In this document: positions 1-6,731 of the stretch, piece by piece
Layout: the number at the start of each line of letters is the position of its first letter
Position numbering within the stretch: the stretch's first letter is position 1
Assembly: GCF_018736145.1 (NCBI RefSeq)
Contig: NZ_CP059997.1
Coordinates: 488,501-552,500, forward strand
Reading direction: 5' to 3'
DNA length: 64,000 nt
DNA from: Amycolatopsis sp. CA-230715
Lineage (GTDB): Bacteria; Actinomycetota; Actinomycetes; Mycobacteriales; Pseudonocardiaceae
Position numbers and translations under genes: made by a program
The notes under the pieces: generated by a model
Database searches by the model: none
What the model saw: the letters and a program-made list of their open reading frames with translations, nothing else
What the model was told of the DNA's origin: nothing

Positions 1-2
1 GC

Positions 3-1559
3 ACCGGGCGGTTCACCGTGCTCGAACGCGCGACGGAGGCGGCGAACCGCGCGGGCGACCCCGCCGAGGGCGACCGGCTCGCGACCACCGCGCTCGCCGA
101 ACTCGATCCCGCCGCCGACCGCGTCCGCACCGCGCTGCTGCTGGAACTCCGCGGGCGGATGCGCGGCCAGCTCGGCAGGCCCGACGCGCTCGAGGACCGC
201 AGGCGCGCGGTCGAGATCGTGCCCGCGGGGCATCCCGCGCGCGGTTTCCTGCTCAACGCGCTGGCCGCCGCGCTGATGGAAGTGCCGCGGGAAGACGAGG
301 CCCGCCGCTACGCCCAGCAAGGGCTCGCGGCCGCGCACGAAGCGGGCGACGATCCGTCGGAGGCCTCCGCGCTCGTCACGCTCGCCGTGCTCGACGCCAG
401 GGACGGCGATCTCGACACCCAGCTCCCCCGGCTGGCCAAGGCGCGCGCGATCGCGGAAAACGTCGGCGCGCCAAGGGAACGGCTGCGGGCGCTGCACAGC
501 GAGTCGACCCTGCTGCACGCGTTCGGGCGGCTCGGCGAGGCCGTGTCCGTGGCCAGGTCCGGTCTCGCCATCGCCCGCGACGCCGGGCTCGCCCGGTCCT
601 ACGGCGCCGCGCACGCCGTCGACCTGATCGCCGCGCTGATCTCGGCTGGCCGCTGGGACGAGGCGCTCGAATCCGGTGACCACGCGCTCGAACTCGCGCC
701 ACCGGCCGGGTTCAGCGCGCACGTGTTGTGCCTCAAGGGTTTCATCGCCCTGCGCCGGGGTGATCTCCGCCTGCCCGGCGGGGTGCTCGCCCGCGTGCGT
801 GAACTGCCCGGCACCGATATCCGGTTCCCGTCGGACCCGTTGCTGTTGCCCCGCCTCGAAATCGAACTCCGGCTCGCCCAGTGCCGCGCGGGCGAAGCGG
901 CGACCGTGCTGGACGGCGCGCTCGCGGCGGGATTCCTGGACGCCTCGTCCCGCTTCACCTGGCCGTTGCTGGTCGCCGGTTCCCGGGTCGCGCGCGCACT
1001 CGGCGACGACGCCCTGCGGTCGCGATTGCGCGCGCGGGCGGACCTGGTGCGGACTGCGGGTCCGGTGCAGGCGGCGCATTCGCGAACGTTCGACGCGGAG
1101 ATCGCCCGCGAGGACGTCGCGGCGTGGGAGTCGGCCACCGAGGCGTGGCGCGAGCTCGGACAACCTTGGGAGCGCGCGGAAACCGCGATGGGCGCGGCCG
1201 AGGCGACTATCGCCGCCGGGGACCGCGCCTCGGCGTCCGCGCACCTCGGCCGCGTGATCGACCTGGCCTCCTCGCTCGGCGCGACGCCCCTTCGCGAACG
1301 CGCCGCCGATCTCGCCCGCCGCGCGCGGATCACGCCTGGCGAACGGGCACCCCGCGCCGGACGGCACGGGCTGACACCGCGCGAACTCGAGATCCTGCAC
1401 CTCGTCGCGGACGGGCTCGGCAACGCCGACATCGGCGAGCGGCTGTTCATCTCCGCGAAGACGGCGAGCGTGCACGTGTCCAACATCCTCGGCAAGCTCG
1501 CGGTCGCGAACCGGGTCGAAGCCGCCGCGCAGGCACGCCGCCTCGGACTGCTCACCTGA
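3..1559 (+). CDS. LuxR-family (LAL-type) transcriptional regulator, 5' truncated
   Basis: The frame is open to the left window edge, so the N-terminus lies outside; the first start-like codon inside is GTG at 18. About 430 visible residues are Ala/Leu/Arg-rich helical repeats of TPR character (for example EARRYAQQGLAAA). The last ~65 residues form a LuxR/GerE helix-turn-helix: GLTPRELEILHLVADGLGN, then ISAKTASVHVSNILGKL. A long TPR-like region before a terminal GerE domain is the layout of large ATP-binding LuxR (LAL) regulators; their AAA ATPase would be upstream and is not seen. It would act as a cytoplasmic DNA-binding regulator. Its target is unknown; the flavin reductase and MFS genes just downstream are candidates by position only. 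Confidence 0.85.
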   Translation, partial: TGRFTVLERATEAANRAGDPAEGDRLATTALAELDPAADRVRTALLLELRGRMRGQLGRPDALEDRRRAVEIVPAGHPARGFLLNALAAALMEVPREDEARRYAQQGLAAAHEAGDDPSEASALVTLAVLDARDGDLDTQLPRLAKARAIAENVGAPRERLRALHSESTLLHAFGRLGEAVSVARSGLAIARDAGLARSYGAAHAVDLIAALISAGRWDEALESGDHALELAPPAGFSAHVLCLKGFIALRRGDLRLPGGVLARVRELPGTDIRFPSDPLLLPRLEIELRLAQCRAGEAATVLDGALAAGFLDASSRFTWPLLVAGSRVARALGDDALRSRLRARADLVRTAGPVQAAHSRTFDAEIAREDVAAWESATEAWRELGQPWERAETAMGAAEATIAAGDRASASAHLGRVIDLASSLGATPLRERAADLARRARITPGERAPRAGRHGLTPRELEILHLVADGLGNADIGERLFISAKTASVHVSNILGKLAVANRVEAAAQARRLGLLT

Positions 1560-1560
1560 A

Positions 1561-1623
1561 GCCTTAGCCGGGTTTCCGGGCGGCGAACTAAGGCGCGCGC
1601 CCCTGTGCCGGTCCCCGCCTTAG
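1561..1623. promoter_or_regulatory. Triple heptamer with alternative pairing (GCCTTAG / CTAAGGC / GCCTTAG)
   Basis: GCCTTAG at 1561-1567 and 1617-1623 are direct copies, and the exact complement CTAAGGC sits between them at 1588-1594, about 20 nt from each. The middle copy can pair with either flank but not both. The array starts one base after the LuxR stop and ends 57 nt before the flavin reductase start. It could be an attenuator-like switch, a terminator for the LuxR gene, or operator half-sites. The sequence is certain, the role is inference. Confidence 0.4.
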
Positions 1624-1632
1624 GGACACCGT

Positions 1633-1673
1633 CGATCCCGCACGGGCCGGATCCACCGGCCCCGCCGGGATCG
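1633..1673 (+). promoter_or_regulatory. Large leader dyad next to the flavin reductase start
   Basis: CGATCCCG (1633-1640) pairs with CGGGATCG (1666-1673) and GGGCCGG (1644-1650) with CCGGCCC (1656-1662). The arms enclose a 3x3 internal loop and a 5-nt apical loop, ATCCA. The 3' arm ends 7 nt before the ATG at 1681, and the only Shine-Dalgarno-like GGGA lies in or at the edge of the stem. If transcribed, the hairpin could occlude ribosome binding; as DNA it could be an operator. Confidence 0.5.
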
Positions 1674-1680
1674 GGAAACC

Positions 1681-2241
1681 ATGACCATCACCATCCTGGG
1701 GATACCGGGCAGCCTGCGGCGGGGGTCGGTCAACCGCCGCCTGCTCGCCGCGGCCACCCGCGAACTCCCCGCCGACGGCGTTCACCTGGCCGTGTGGGAA
1801 GAACTCGCCCTCGTGCCGCCGTTCGACGAGGACGCCGAAGACGGGCCCGCCCCGGCCGCCGTCGCCGGGCTGCGCGCCGCGATCGACGCCGCCGACGCGC
1901 TGCTGATCGCGACGCCCGAATACAACCGGTCGGTGCCGGGCCAGCTCAAGAACGCGCTGGACTGGGCTTCACGCCCGCACGGGGACGCCGCGCTCACCGG
2001 AAAGCCCGCGGCGGTCGTCGGCGCGAGCCCGAGCCCCGGCGGCGCGGCGGGCGCGCAGGAGCAGCTCGCGCGCGTGCTCACCGCCGCGGGCGCGACCGTC
2101 GTCGGCGATCCGCTCCCGGTGCCGCACGCGTTCCGCCAGTTCGGCGAGGACGACCGGCTGCTCGACCACGACCTGCGGGCCGCCCTCGCCGCGGTGCTCG
2201 ACCGGCTGGCGCGGCACGTCCGGGCGGGAGCCGCGGCTTGA
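1681..2241 (+). CDS. NAD(P)H-dependent FMN reductase family protein
   Basis: The product of 186 residues is typical of the NADPH-dependent FMN reductase (flavodoxin-like) family, which reduces FMN or small quinone/azo substrates in the cytoplasm. The N-terminal phosphate-binding loop GSLRRGSVNRRLL (residues ~10-22) and the flavin-contact motif TPEYNRSVPGQLKNALDW (~79-96) are intact. The ATG at 1681 is chosen because the family motif begins within ten residues of it. The stop TGA overlaps the TTG proposed as start of the following MFS pump (TTGA), so the two are probably co-translated. A reductase with an efflux pump suggests a response to a redox-active or toxic compound; the physiological substrate is unknown. 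Confidence 0.88.
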   Translation: MTITILGIPGSLRRGSVNRRLLAAATRELPADGVHLAVWEELALVPPFDEDAEDGPAPAAVAGLRAAIDAADALLIATPEYNRSVPGQLKNALDWASRPHGDAALTGKPAAVVGASPSPGGAAGAQEQLARVLTAAGATVVGDPLPVPHAFRQFGEDDRLLDHDLRAALAAVLDRLARHVRAGAAA

Positions 2242-3644
2242 CCGCGCCCGGAACGGCACCGGAGCGGACGCGGTGGGGCGCGGTGGTCGCGGTCTCCCTC
2301 GGCGTGGTGCTCGCCGGGCTCGACATGACGATCGTCGCGGTGGTGCTGCCGGTGCTCGGCGACGATCTCGGCGCCGGTTCGTCTGCGGCGCAATGGGTTC
2401 TGCTCGGGTATTCGCTCCCGTTGCTCGCGCTGAGCGTGCCCGCGGGACGCTGGCTCGACCGCGCCGACCCGAGGGCCGCGTTCGCGTTCGCCGTCGGCGG
2501 CTTCGGCGTCGCCAGCGCGCTGATCGCGCTCGCGCCCGGCTTCGCGCTCGTCGTGGCGGCGCGGGTGCTGCAAGGCCTCTTCGGGGCGTTGGTCGGCGTG
2601 ACGGTGCTGCCGATCGTGGGCCGGTCGGTCCGCCGGGAGCACCGGGCGCGGGCGATGGCCGTGGTGCTCACGCTGATCCCGCTCAGCGGCGTCGCGGGCC
2701 CGGCGCTGGGCGGGTTGCTCACCGAGGCCTTCGGCTGGCGTTCGGTCTTCCTGGTCAACGTCCCGGTGGCGGCGCTCGCCGTCGCGTGCGGGATGCGTGC
2801 CATCGCGCGGGAGCGCGCGGGACTGCCGGTACCGGATCGCGGGATGCTGGCCGAAGTGCTGGTGCTCGGCGCGGCCTCGGCAGCGCTGTTCCTCGCGCTG
2901 GACCTCTTCGGCCGCCGCTCCGGACTCGTACCGCCACTGCTGCTGGTGGCCGTCGCGGCGGTGGGCACGGCGGTGTGGGCGGTGCTGCGCCCGTCCCGCC
3001 CGGTGCTCGCGCTCGTGCGGGCGCCGGGGATCCCCGGCGCGCTGCTCGCCCTGACCTCGGCCACCGCCGCGGTCGGCGCGGTGAACTTCCTGGTGCCCTA
3101 CTTCCTTGCCACCACGGCGAATGCGGCCCCCGGCGAGATCGGGGCGGCGCTGCTGTGCCTTTCCGCCGCGATGGCCGTCACCTCACCCGTCGCGGGCGTG
3201 GTCGCCGACCGGGTGGGCAGTGGCCGGGTCGCGTTCGCGGGCGCGCTGGTGTTCGCGGGCGGGACGGCCTCGCTGCTGTGCACCGGCGACTCGGCCACCC
3301 CGGGCGGGCTCGCGTGGCGGCTGGCGCTGCTCGGCGTCGGGCAGGGCCTGTTCGCCGGTCCGAACGCGGCCGTGCTGCTGGACCTCACGCCCGCGAACCG
3401 GTTCGGGACGTCGGCCGGGGTGAGCGCGCTGGCGAGGAACCTCGGGTTCTCCCTCGGCCCGGCGCTCGGCGCGCTCACCTGGGCCACCGCCGAAGATCCC
3501 GCCGCCGGCTTCCGCGCCGGGGCGATCGCGGTGCTGGCCGTGGCCGCGCTTTCCGCGGCCGCTTCCCTTCCCCGGCACGGAAAACCCGCCGCGCTCAGAG
3601 CGCCGCGGACAACGAGCGGGCGAGGTCCCCGCGCCCGCCGGTGA
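2238..3644 (+). CDS. MFS efflux transporter, EmrB/QacA (DHA2)-like
   Basis: This 468-residue protein is dominated by hydrophobic segments consistent with 12-14 membrane helices. Near the N-terminus it carries LDMTIVAVVLPVLGDDLG, matching the LDxTIV-x-ALP signature of DHA2 drug:H+ antiporters, and later GPALGGLLTEAFGWRSVF, the motif C region. It probably exports small molecules across the cytoplasmic membrane. The start is taken as TTG 2238, which overlaps the reductase stop; GTG at 2283 is an alternative closer to the first helix. The last 50 bp overlap tail-to-tail with the end of the YcaQ-like gene on the other strand. The substrate cannot be inferred. Confidence 0.87.
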   Translation: MTAPGTAPERTRWGAVVAVSLGVVLAGLDMTIVAVVLPVLGDDLGAGSSAAQWVLLGYSLPLLALSVPAGRWLDRADPRAAFAFAVGGFGVASALIALAPGFALVVAARVLQGLFGALVGVTVLPIVGRSVRREHRARAMAVVLTLIPLSGVAGPALGGLLTEAFGWRSVFLVNVPVAALAVACGMRAIARERAGLPVPDRGMLAEVLVLGAASAALFLALDLFGRRSGLVPPLLLVAVAAVGTAVWAVLRPSRPVLALVRAPGIPGALLALTSATAAVGAVNFLVPYFLATTANAAPGEIGAALLCLSAAMAVTSPVAGVVADRVGSGRVAFAGALVFAGGTASLLCTGDSATPGGLAWRLALLGVGQGLFAGPNAAVLLDLTPANRFGTSAGVSALARNLGFSLGPALGALTWATAEDPAAGFRAGAIAVLAVAALSAAASLPRHGKPAALRAPRTTSGRGPRARR

Positions 3645-4803
3645 CCACGCCGTCGAGCTCCAGCCAGTCGGCCATGTGCCGGAGCTCGGCGGCGAGCTCG
3701 CCCGCCACGCGCTTCTTGTCCGTGCCGGGTTCGCTGAACGCGCCCTGCGCGCGCAACACGCCCGCGGCGCGATCCGCCTTGAGATCGACCCTGCCGACCA
3801 GTTCGCCGTCGAGCAGGAACGGGTACACGTAGTAGCCGTACTCCCGCTTGGGCTCCGGCACGTAGATCTCGATGCGGTAGCGGAAGCCGAACATCCGCTC
3901 GGTGCGCGCCCGCTCCCAGATCAGCGGGTCGAACGGGCACAGCAGCGCCCTGCCGGTGACCGACCGCGGCGTGCGGGCCGCCGCGTGCCGGTAGGCGGTG
4001 CCGCGCCAGCCCTCGACGGCGACCGGTTCGAGGACGCCGCCGTCGACCAGCTCGCCGACGGCCTGCCGGGTGATCTCCGGCCCGAGCCGGTAGTAGTCCC
4101 GCAGATCCGTTTCGGTGGCCACGCCGAGCGCGGTCGCCGAGTTCTCGACGAGCCGGCGCGCACCCTCCTCTTTGGACACCGAGCGGCCGTGGATCTCCGG
4201 CGGGACAACGCGTTCGGTGAGGTCGTAGAGGCGTTCGAACGAGCGGCGGGTGCCGGTGGTGAGCGTGCCCATGCCGAACAGCCACTCGCACACCTTCTTC
4301 ACCTCCGACCGCTCCCACCACGAGCCGGGAGCGCGCTTCGACGCCCCGGCGACCTCGCGCTCGATACCGCCCGCGCCGATCGGGCCCAGTTCCTTGACCA
4401 CGGCCAGCACGTCGTCGACCAGCCCCGGCGAGGCGTCCACCAAGGGCCGGTAGTTCCGCCACCAGCCTGGCCGCTTGGCACCGGAGTGCAGCAGCGGCCA
4501 GTCCTCCACCGGGATCAGGCTCGCCTCGTGCGCCCAGTACTCCACCAGCATCCGGGGCCGCTTGGCCGAATGCGCCCACGCCGCGTCGTCCACCAGCGCC
4601 GGGTCGTACGCGCCGAGCCGCGCGAACAACGGCGCGTAGTGCGCGCGCACCGCGACGTTCACCGAGTCCAGCTGGATCAGCCGCACGCGCGAAAGCACCT
4701 TCTTCAGGTGCCGCCGCGTCGGCTCGCCTGCCGGGCGGGGATCCGAGAAACCTTGCGCGGCCAGCGCCGTCCGCCGCGCGGCCGCCACACTCATCGTCTG
4801 CAT
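3595..4803 (-). CDS. Winged-helix DNA glycosylase, YcaQ/AlkX type
   Basis: The product (~402 residues from ATG 4803; ATG 4794 is an alternative) belongs to the HTH_42/AZL family that excises bulky alkyl lesions and interstrand crosslinks. Diagnostic blocks are LIQLDSVNVAVRAHYAPLF near the N-terminus, VEYWAHEASLIP, and near the C-terminus YVPEPKREYGYYVYPFL followed by LVGRVDLKADR. The motif QLD at residues ~44-46 is the Q-hydrophobic-D form assigned to AlkX (E. coli YcaQ) rather than the Q-hydrophobic-Q of AlkZ resistance proteins, so a general repair role is favoured over self-resistance. The gene is divergent from the GNAT gene and its end overlaps the MFS gene by 50 bp. Confidence 0.87.
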   Translation of the reverse strand: MQTMSVAAARRTALAAQGFSDPRPAGEPTRRHLKKVLSRVRLIQLDSVNVAVRAHYAPLFARLGAYDPALVDDAAWAHSAKRPRMLVEYWAHEASLIPVEDWPLLHSGAKRPGWWRNYRPLVDASPGLVDDVLAVVKELGPIGAGGIEREVAGASKRAPGSWWERSEVKKVCEWLFGMGTLTTGTRRSFERLYDLTERVVPPEIHGRSVSKEEGARRLVENSATALGVATETDLRDYYRLGPEITRQAVGELVDGGVLEPVAVEGWRGTAYRHAAARTPRSVTGRALLCPFDPLIWERARTERMFGFRYRIEIYVPEPKREYGYYVYPFLLDGELVGRVDLKADRAAGVLRAQGAFSEPGTDKKRVAGELAAELRHMADWLELDGVVTGGRGDLARSLSAAL

Positions 4804-4824
4804 GATCAGCTCATCGTGCCAGCA

Positions 4825-4860
4825 CCCACCGACAATTCCGGTGGGGCCGCCCGTTAGGTT
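4825..4860 (+). promoter_or_regulatory. Divergent control region: dyad plus -10 for a leaderless GNAT mRNA
   Basis: The 60-bp gap between the divergent YcaQ-like and GNAT genes contains CCCACCG (4825-4831) and its complement CGGTGGG (4839-4845). It is followed by TAGGTT (4855-4860), which fits the actinobacterial TANNNT -10. The second GTG of the GNAT gene (4867) lies 6 nt beyond the hexamer, as in leaderless transcripts. The dyad covers the -35 zone and may be an operator. Confidence 0.5.
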
Positions 4861-4863
4861 GCC

Positions 4864-5427
4864 GTGGTGAGCACCGCGAACGTCCGCCCCGCCACCACCG
4901 GCGACGCCACCGAGATCACCAGGATCCAGCGCGACACCTGGCGAACCGCCTACGCCGAACTGCTCGGTGAGCACGGGCTCGCCGAGCTGGACGCGGCCGA
5001 CGCGGCACGGCAGTGGACCGCCGCGATCGACCACCCGGAGACGCGGGTCTTCGTGGCCACCGAAGGCGAGTTCACGGTCGGTTTCAGCGTGTCCGGCCCC
5101 GCACCGGAGCCGGACGCGGCGAACGCGGCGGGCGAGCTGCCCGAGGACGCCGGACGGCTCGCGATGATCGGGTCCGTGCTCGTCGAACCGCGCTGGGGCA
5201 GGCGCGGGCACGGCGGCCGCCTCCTCGCCGCGGCCGCGCGCGCGGTGGCGGAGCTCGGCGCCGAACGGGGCATCGCGTGGGTCGCGCAGGCCGACTCGGC
5301 CTCGCTCGGGCTCTACCGCCGCGCGGGCTGGAAACCGGACGGCACCGTCCGCACGCTCGACACCGGCGAGCGGACGGTGCGCGAAATCCGCCTCACCGGA
5401 CCGCTCGACCTCGAACTGACCGACTAG
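4864..5427 (+). CDS. GNAT-family N-acetyltransferase
   Basis: The 187-residue product (186 if GTG 4867 is used, which suits a leaderless mRNA) has the GNAT fold. The acetyl-CoA pyrophosphate-binding signature is VEPRWGRRGHGGRLL (residues ~102-116, R-x-x-G-x-G type), preceded by the strand IGSVLV and followed by ADSASLGLYRRAGW, the usual beta6-alpha4 region. It should acetylate an amine on a small molecule or protein in the cytoplasm; the acceptor is unknown. It is divergent from the YcaQ-like glycosylase and followed by a structured repeat before the convergent gtrA-like gene. Confidence 0.87.
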   Translation: MVSTANVRPATTGDATEITRIQRDTWRTAYAELLGEHGLAELDAADAARQWTAAIDHPETRVFVATEGEFTVGFSVSGPAPEPDAANAAGELPEDAGRLAMIGSVLVEPRWGRRGHGGRLLAAAARAVAELGAERGIAWVAQADSASLGLYRRAGWKPDGTVRTLDTGERTVREIRLTGPLDLELTD

Positions 5428-5432
5428 GTTTG

Positions 5433-5514
5433 TGTTTTGTAAGCGGCGGAGCCGCTTGAGTGGCAAGCAGCTCGCACCGCCACCCGCACCGCCACGCAAA
5501 CCACTTACAAAACA
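5433..5514. repeat. Structured intergenic repeat, copy A
   Basis: Positions 5441-5483 match copy B (30237-30280) at 40 of 43 aligned bases plus one 1-nt gap. The core folds into AAGCGGC-GGA-GCCGCTT (5441-5457), followed directly by a GAG(T/C)...GCTC stem. An outer perfect 11-bp inverted repeat, 5433-5443 against 5504-5514, frames copy A and is T-rich, like a bidirectional terminator. The right arm contains the last codon and TAA stop of the gtrA-like gene. The 10-bp segment GCACCGCCAC is repeated at 5474 and 5486. Lying between two convergent genes, it may terminate both or be a REP-like element. Confidence 0.6.
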
Positions 5515-6005
5515 TCCTGCCGGTCGGTGAAGACGATCCAGCGCATCACGGAGTACATGAACACGCCCTCGCAGGCGCCCGCGATGAGGCGGGACAGGTG
5601 GTATTCCACGCCGAGCGCGGTGAGCCCGCTGCCGACGCCGAGGATGAACGCGGCGTAGTTGATCCCGACCGCGATCGCGTACTTCATCATCTGGCCACCC
5701 ACCGGCGCGTGGGAGCGGAAGTTCATCGCCCGGTTCAGCACGAAGCTCAGCCCGAACGCGCACAGGTAGGCCAGCGTGATGGCGATCGGCACGGGCCACC
5801 CGAGCCCGCCGTGGAGCGCGGTGAGCAGGGCGAGGTCGACGCCGAAGGTGAAGCCGTTGATGACGGCGAAGCCGAGGAAGTTGGGCGCGATCCAGCGGCT
5901 CAGCCCGAACGGCAGCACGCGGACCACGGCCGCGCACAGCGCCGAGAACCGGTCGGGAAGGGATTCGCGATGCCGGGCGGGTGCCTCGGCCTGATCCTGC
6001 GCCAC
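5505..6005 (-). CDS. GtrA-like integral membrane protein
   Basis: The product of about 166 residues has four hydrophobic segments: FLGFAVINGFTFGVDLALL, PIAITLAYLCAFGLSFVLNR, YAIAVGINYAAFILGVG and LIAGACEGVFMYSVMRW. The motif FVLNRAMNFRSH matches the conserved loop of the GtrA family (polyprenyl-phosphate-linked sugar flipping, cell-surface polysaccharide assembly). The start is taken as GTG 6005, leaving a short cytoplasmic N-terminus; no strong ribosome-binding site is visible, so the start is uncertain. The sugar carrier or glycosyltransferase partner is not adjacent; the GT39-like protein at 32.8 kb is only a distant possibility. The stop lies in the repeat described at 5433-5514. Confidence 0.78.
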   Translation of the reverse strand: MAQDQAEAPARHRESLPDRFSALCAAVVRVLPFGLSRWIAPNFLGFAVINGFTFGVDLALLTALHGGLGWPVPIAITLAYLCAFGLSFVLNRAMNFRSHAPVGGQMMKYAIAVGINYAAFILGVGSGLTALGVEYHLSRLIAGACEGVFMYSVMRWIVFTDRQDVL

Positions 6006-6119
6006 CTCACGAGAATCGCAGCCGCAGGTGACGGCGAGCCGTCCACGAGGTGATCTTCTGGTGCGTTCCCCCGCCAGGAAACGGGTGCCAACCCCACCGA
6101 TCCCGGGGTGGCGGACTGC

Positions 6120-6145
6120 TAGCGTGGATGAGGTCCACAAGGAGG
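6120..6145 (+). promoter_or_regulatory. Promoter -10 and ribosome-binding site of the DedA-like gene
   Basis: TAGCGT at 6120-6125 fits the TANNNT -10. AAGGAGG at 6139-6145 is a near-perfect Shine-Dalgarno, 5 nt before ATG 6151. It fixes the start well inside a longer open frame. The region divides two divergent membrane-protein genes. Confidence 0.55.
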
Positions 6146-6150
6146 CGAGC

Positions 6151-6684
6151 ATGCTCGGTTGGCTGTGCGTGACACTCGGTGTCGCGTTCAGCTCCGCGCT
6201 GATCCCGGTGGTCAGCGTCGAAGTCTTCGTGCTCGGGCTCGCCACGGCCCAGCCGACGCTGCACTGGCTGGCGCTCGGCCTAGTGGTCGCGGTGGGCCAG
6301 CTCGCCGGGAAGCTGCTCTTCTACCTGGCGGCGCGGGGTTCGATCAAGCTGCCCCGGAAGCTGCACGACAAGCTCCACGCGAGGCTGCACCGCGAGCGCC
6401 CGCCGTCACCGCGCCGCGAACGCTGGCACGCCAGGACGAAGTGGCTGCGCGCCAAGCTCGACGCGCTGCGCGAACGGTGCCACCGCCACCCGCACTGGAT
6501 GACCGGCACCTACGGCGTCAGCTCGATCGTCGGCCTGCCGCCGTTCATGGCGACCACGGTGCTCGCCGGTCTGGTCAGGATGCCGCTGTCCACCTTCCTC
6601 GTCGCCGGGCTGGCCGGCCGGATGATCCGGTTCAGCGCGCTGGCCGCGGCGCCCGCCGCCTTCGCCGGCTGGCTGCACTTCTGA
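6151..6684 (+). CDS. Small DedA/YqaA-like (SNARE-associated/VTT-type) membrane protein
   Basis: The 177-residue product starts at ATG 6151 behind a strong ribosome-binding site. It has N-terminal membrane segments (LGWLCVTLGVAFSSALIPVV and a helix around LGLVVAVGQLAGKLLFYLA) and a basic central loop rich in Arg, Lys and His. The C-terminal region GLPPFMATTVLAGLVRMPL then FLVAGLAGRMIRFSALA resembles the conserved YqaA/DedA C-terminus. Such proteins are linked to lipid handling and envelope homeostasis; the exact function is unknown. A perfect hairpin terminator directly follows the stop. Confidence 0.72.
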   Translation: MLGWLCVTLGVAFSSALIPVVSVEVFVLGLATAQPTLHWLALGLVVAVGQLAGKLLFYLAARGSIKLPRKLHDKLHARLHRERPPSPRRERWHARTKWLRAKLDALRERCHRHPHWMTGTYGVSSIVGLPPFMATTVLAGLVRMPLSTFLVAGLAGRMIRFSALAAAPAAFAGWLHF

Positions 6685-6709
6685 GAACTCCTTGCCGGGC
6701 AAGGAGTTC
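6685..6709. terminator. Bidirectional hairpin terminator
   Basis: GAACTCCTTG (6685-6694), loop CCGGG, CAAGGAGTTC (6700-6709) is a perfect 10-bp stem. It starts directly after the DedA-like stop and lies 23 nt from the end of the convergent lipoprotein gene. There is no long T-run, as is common for actinobacterial terminators. Confidence 0.8.
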
Positions 6710-6731
6710 CGCGTGATGTCGACGGCGGCGG

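Noticed and set aside
1605..2237. N-terminal extension of the MFS pump back to 1605
   Set aside because: It would overlap the whole flavin reductase in another frame and encodes Arg/Pro-rich shadow sequence; membrane homology begins after ~2283.
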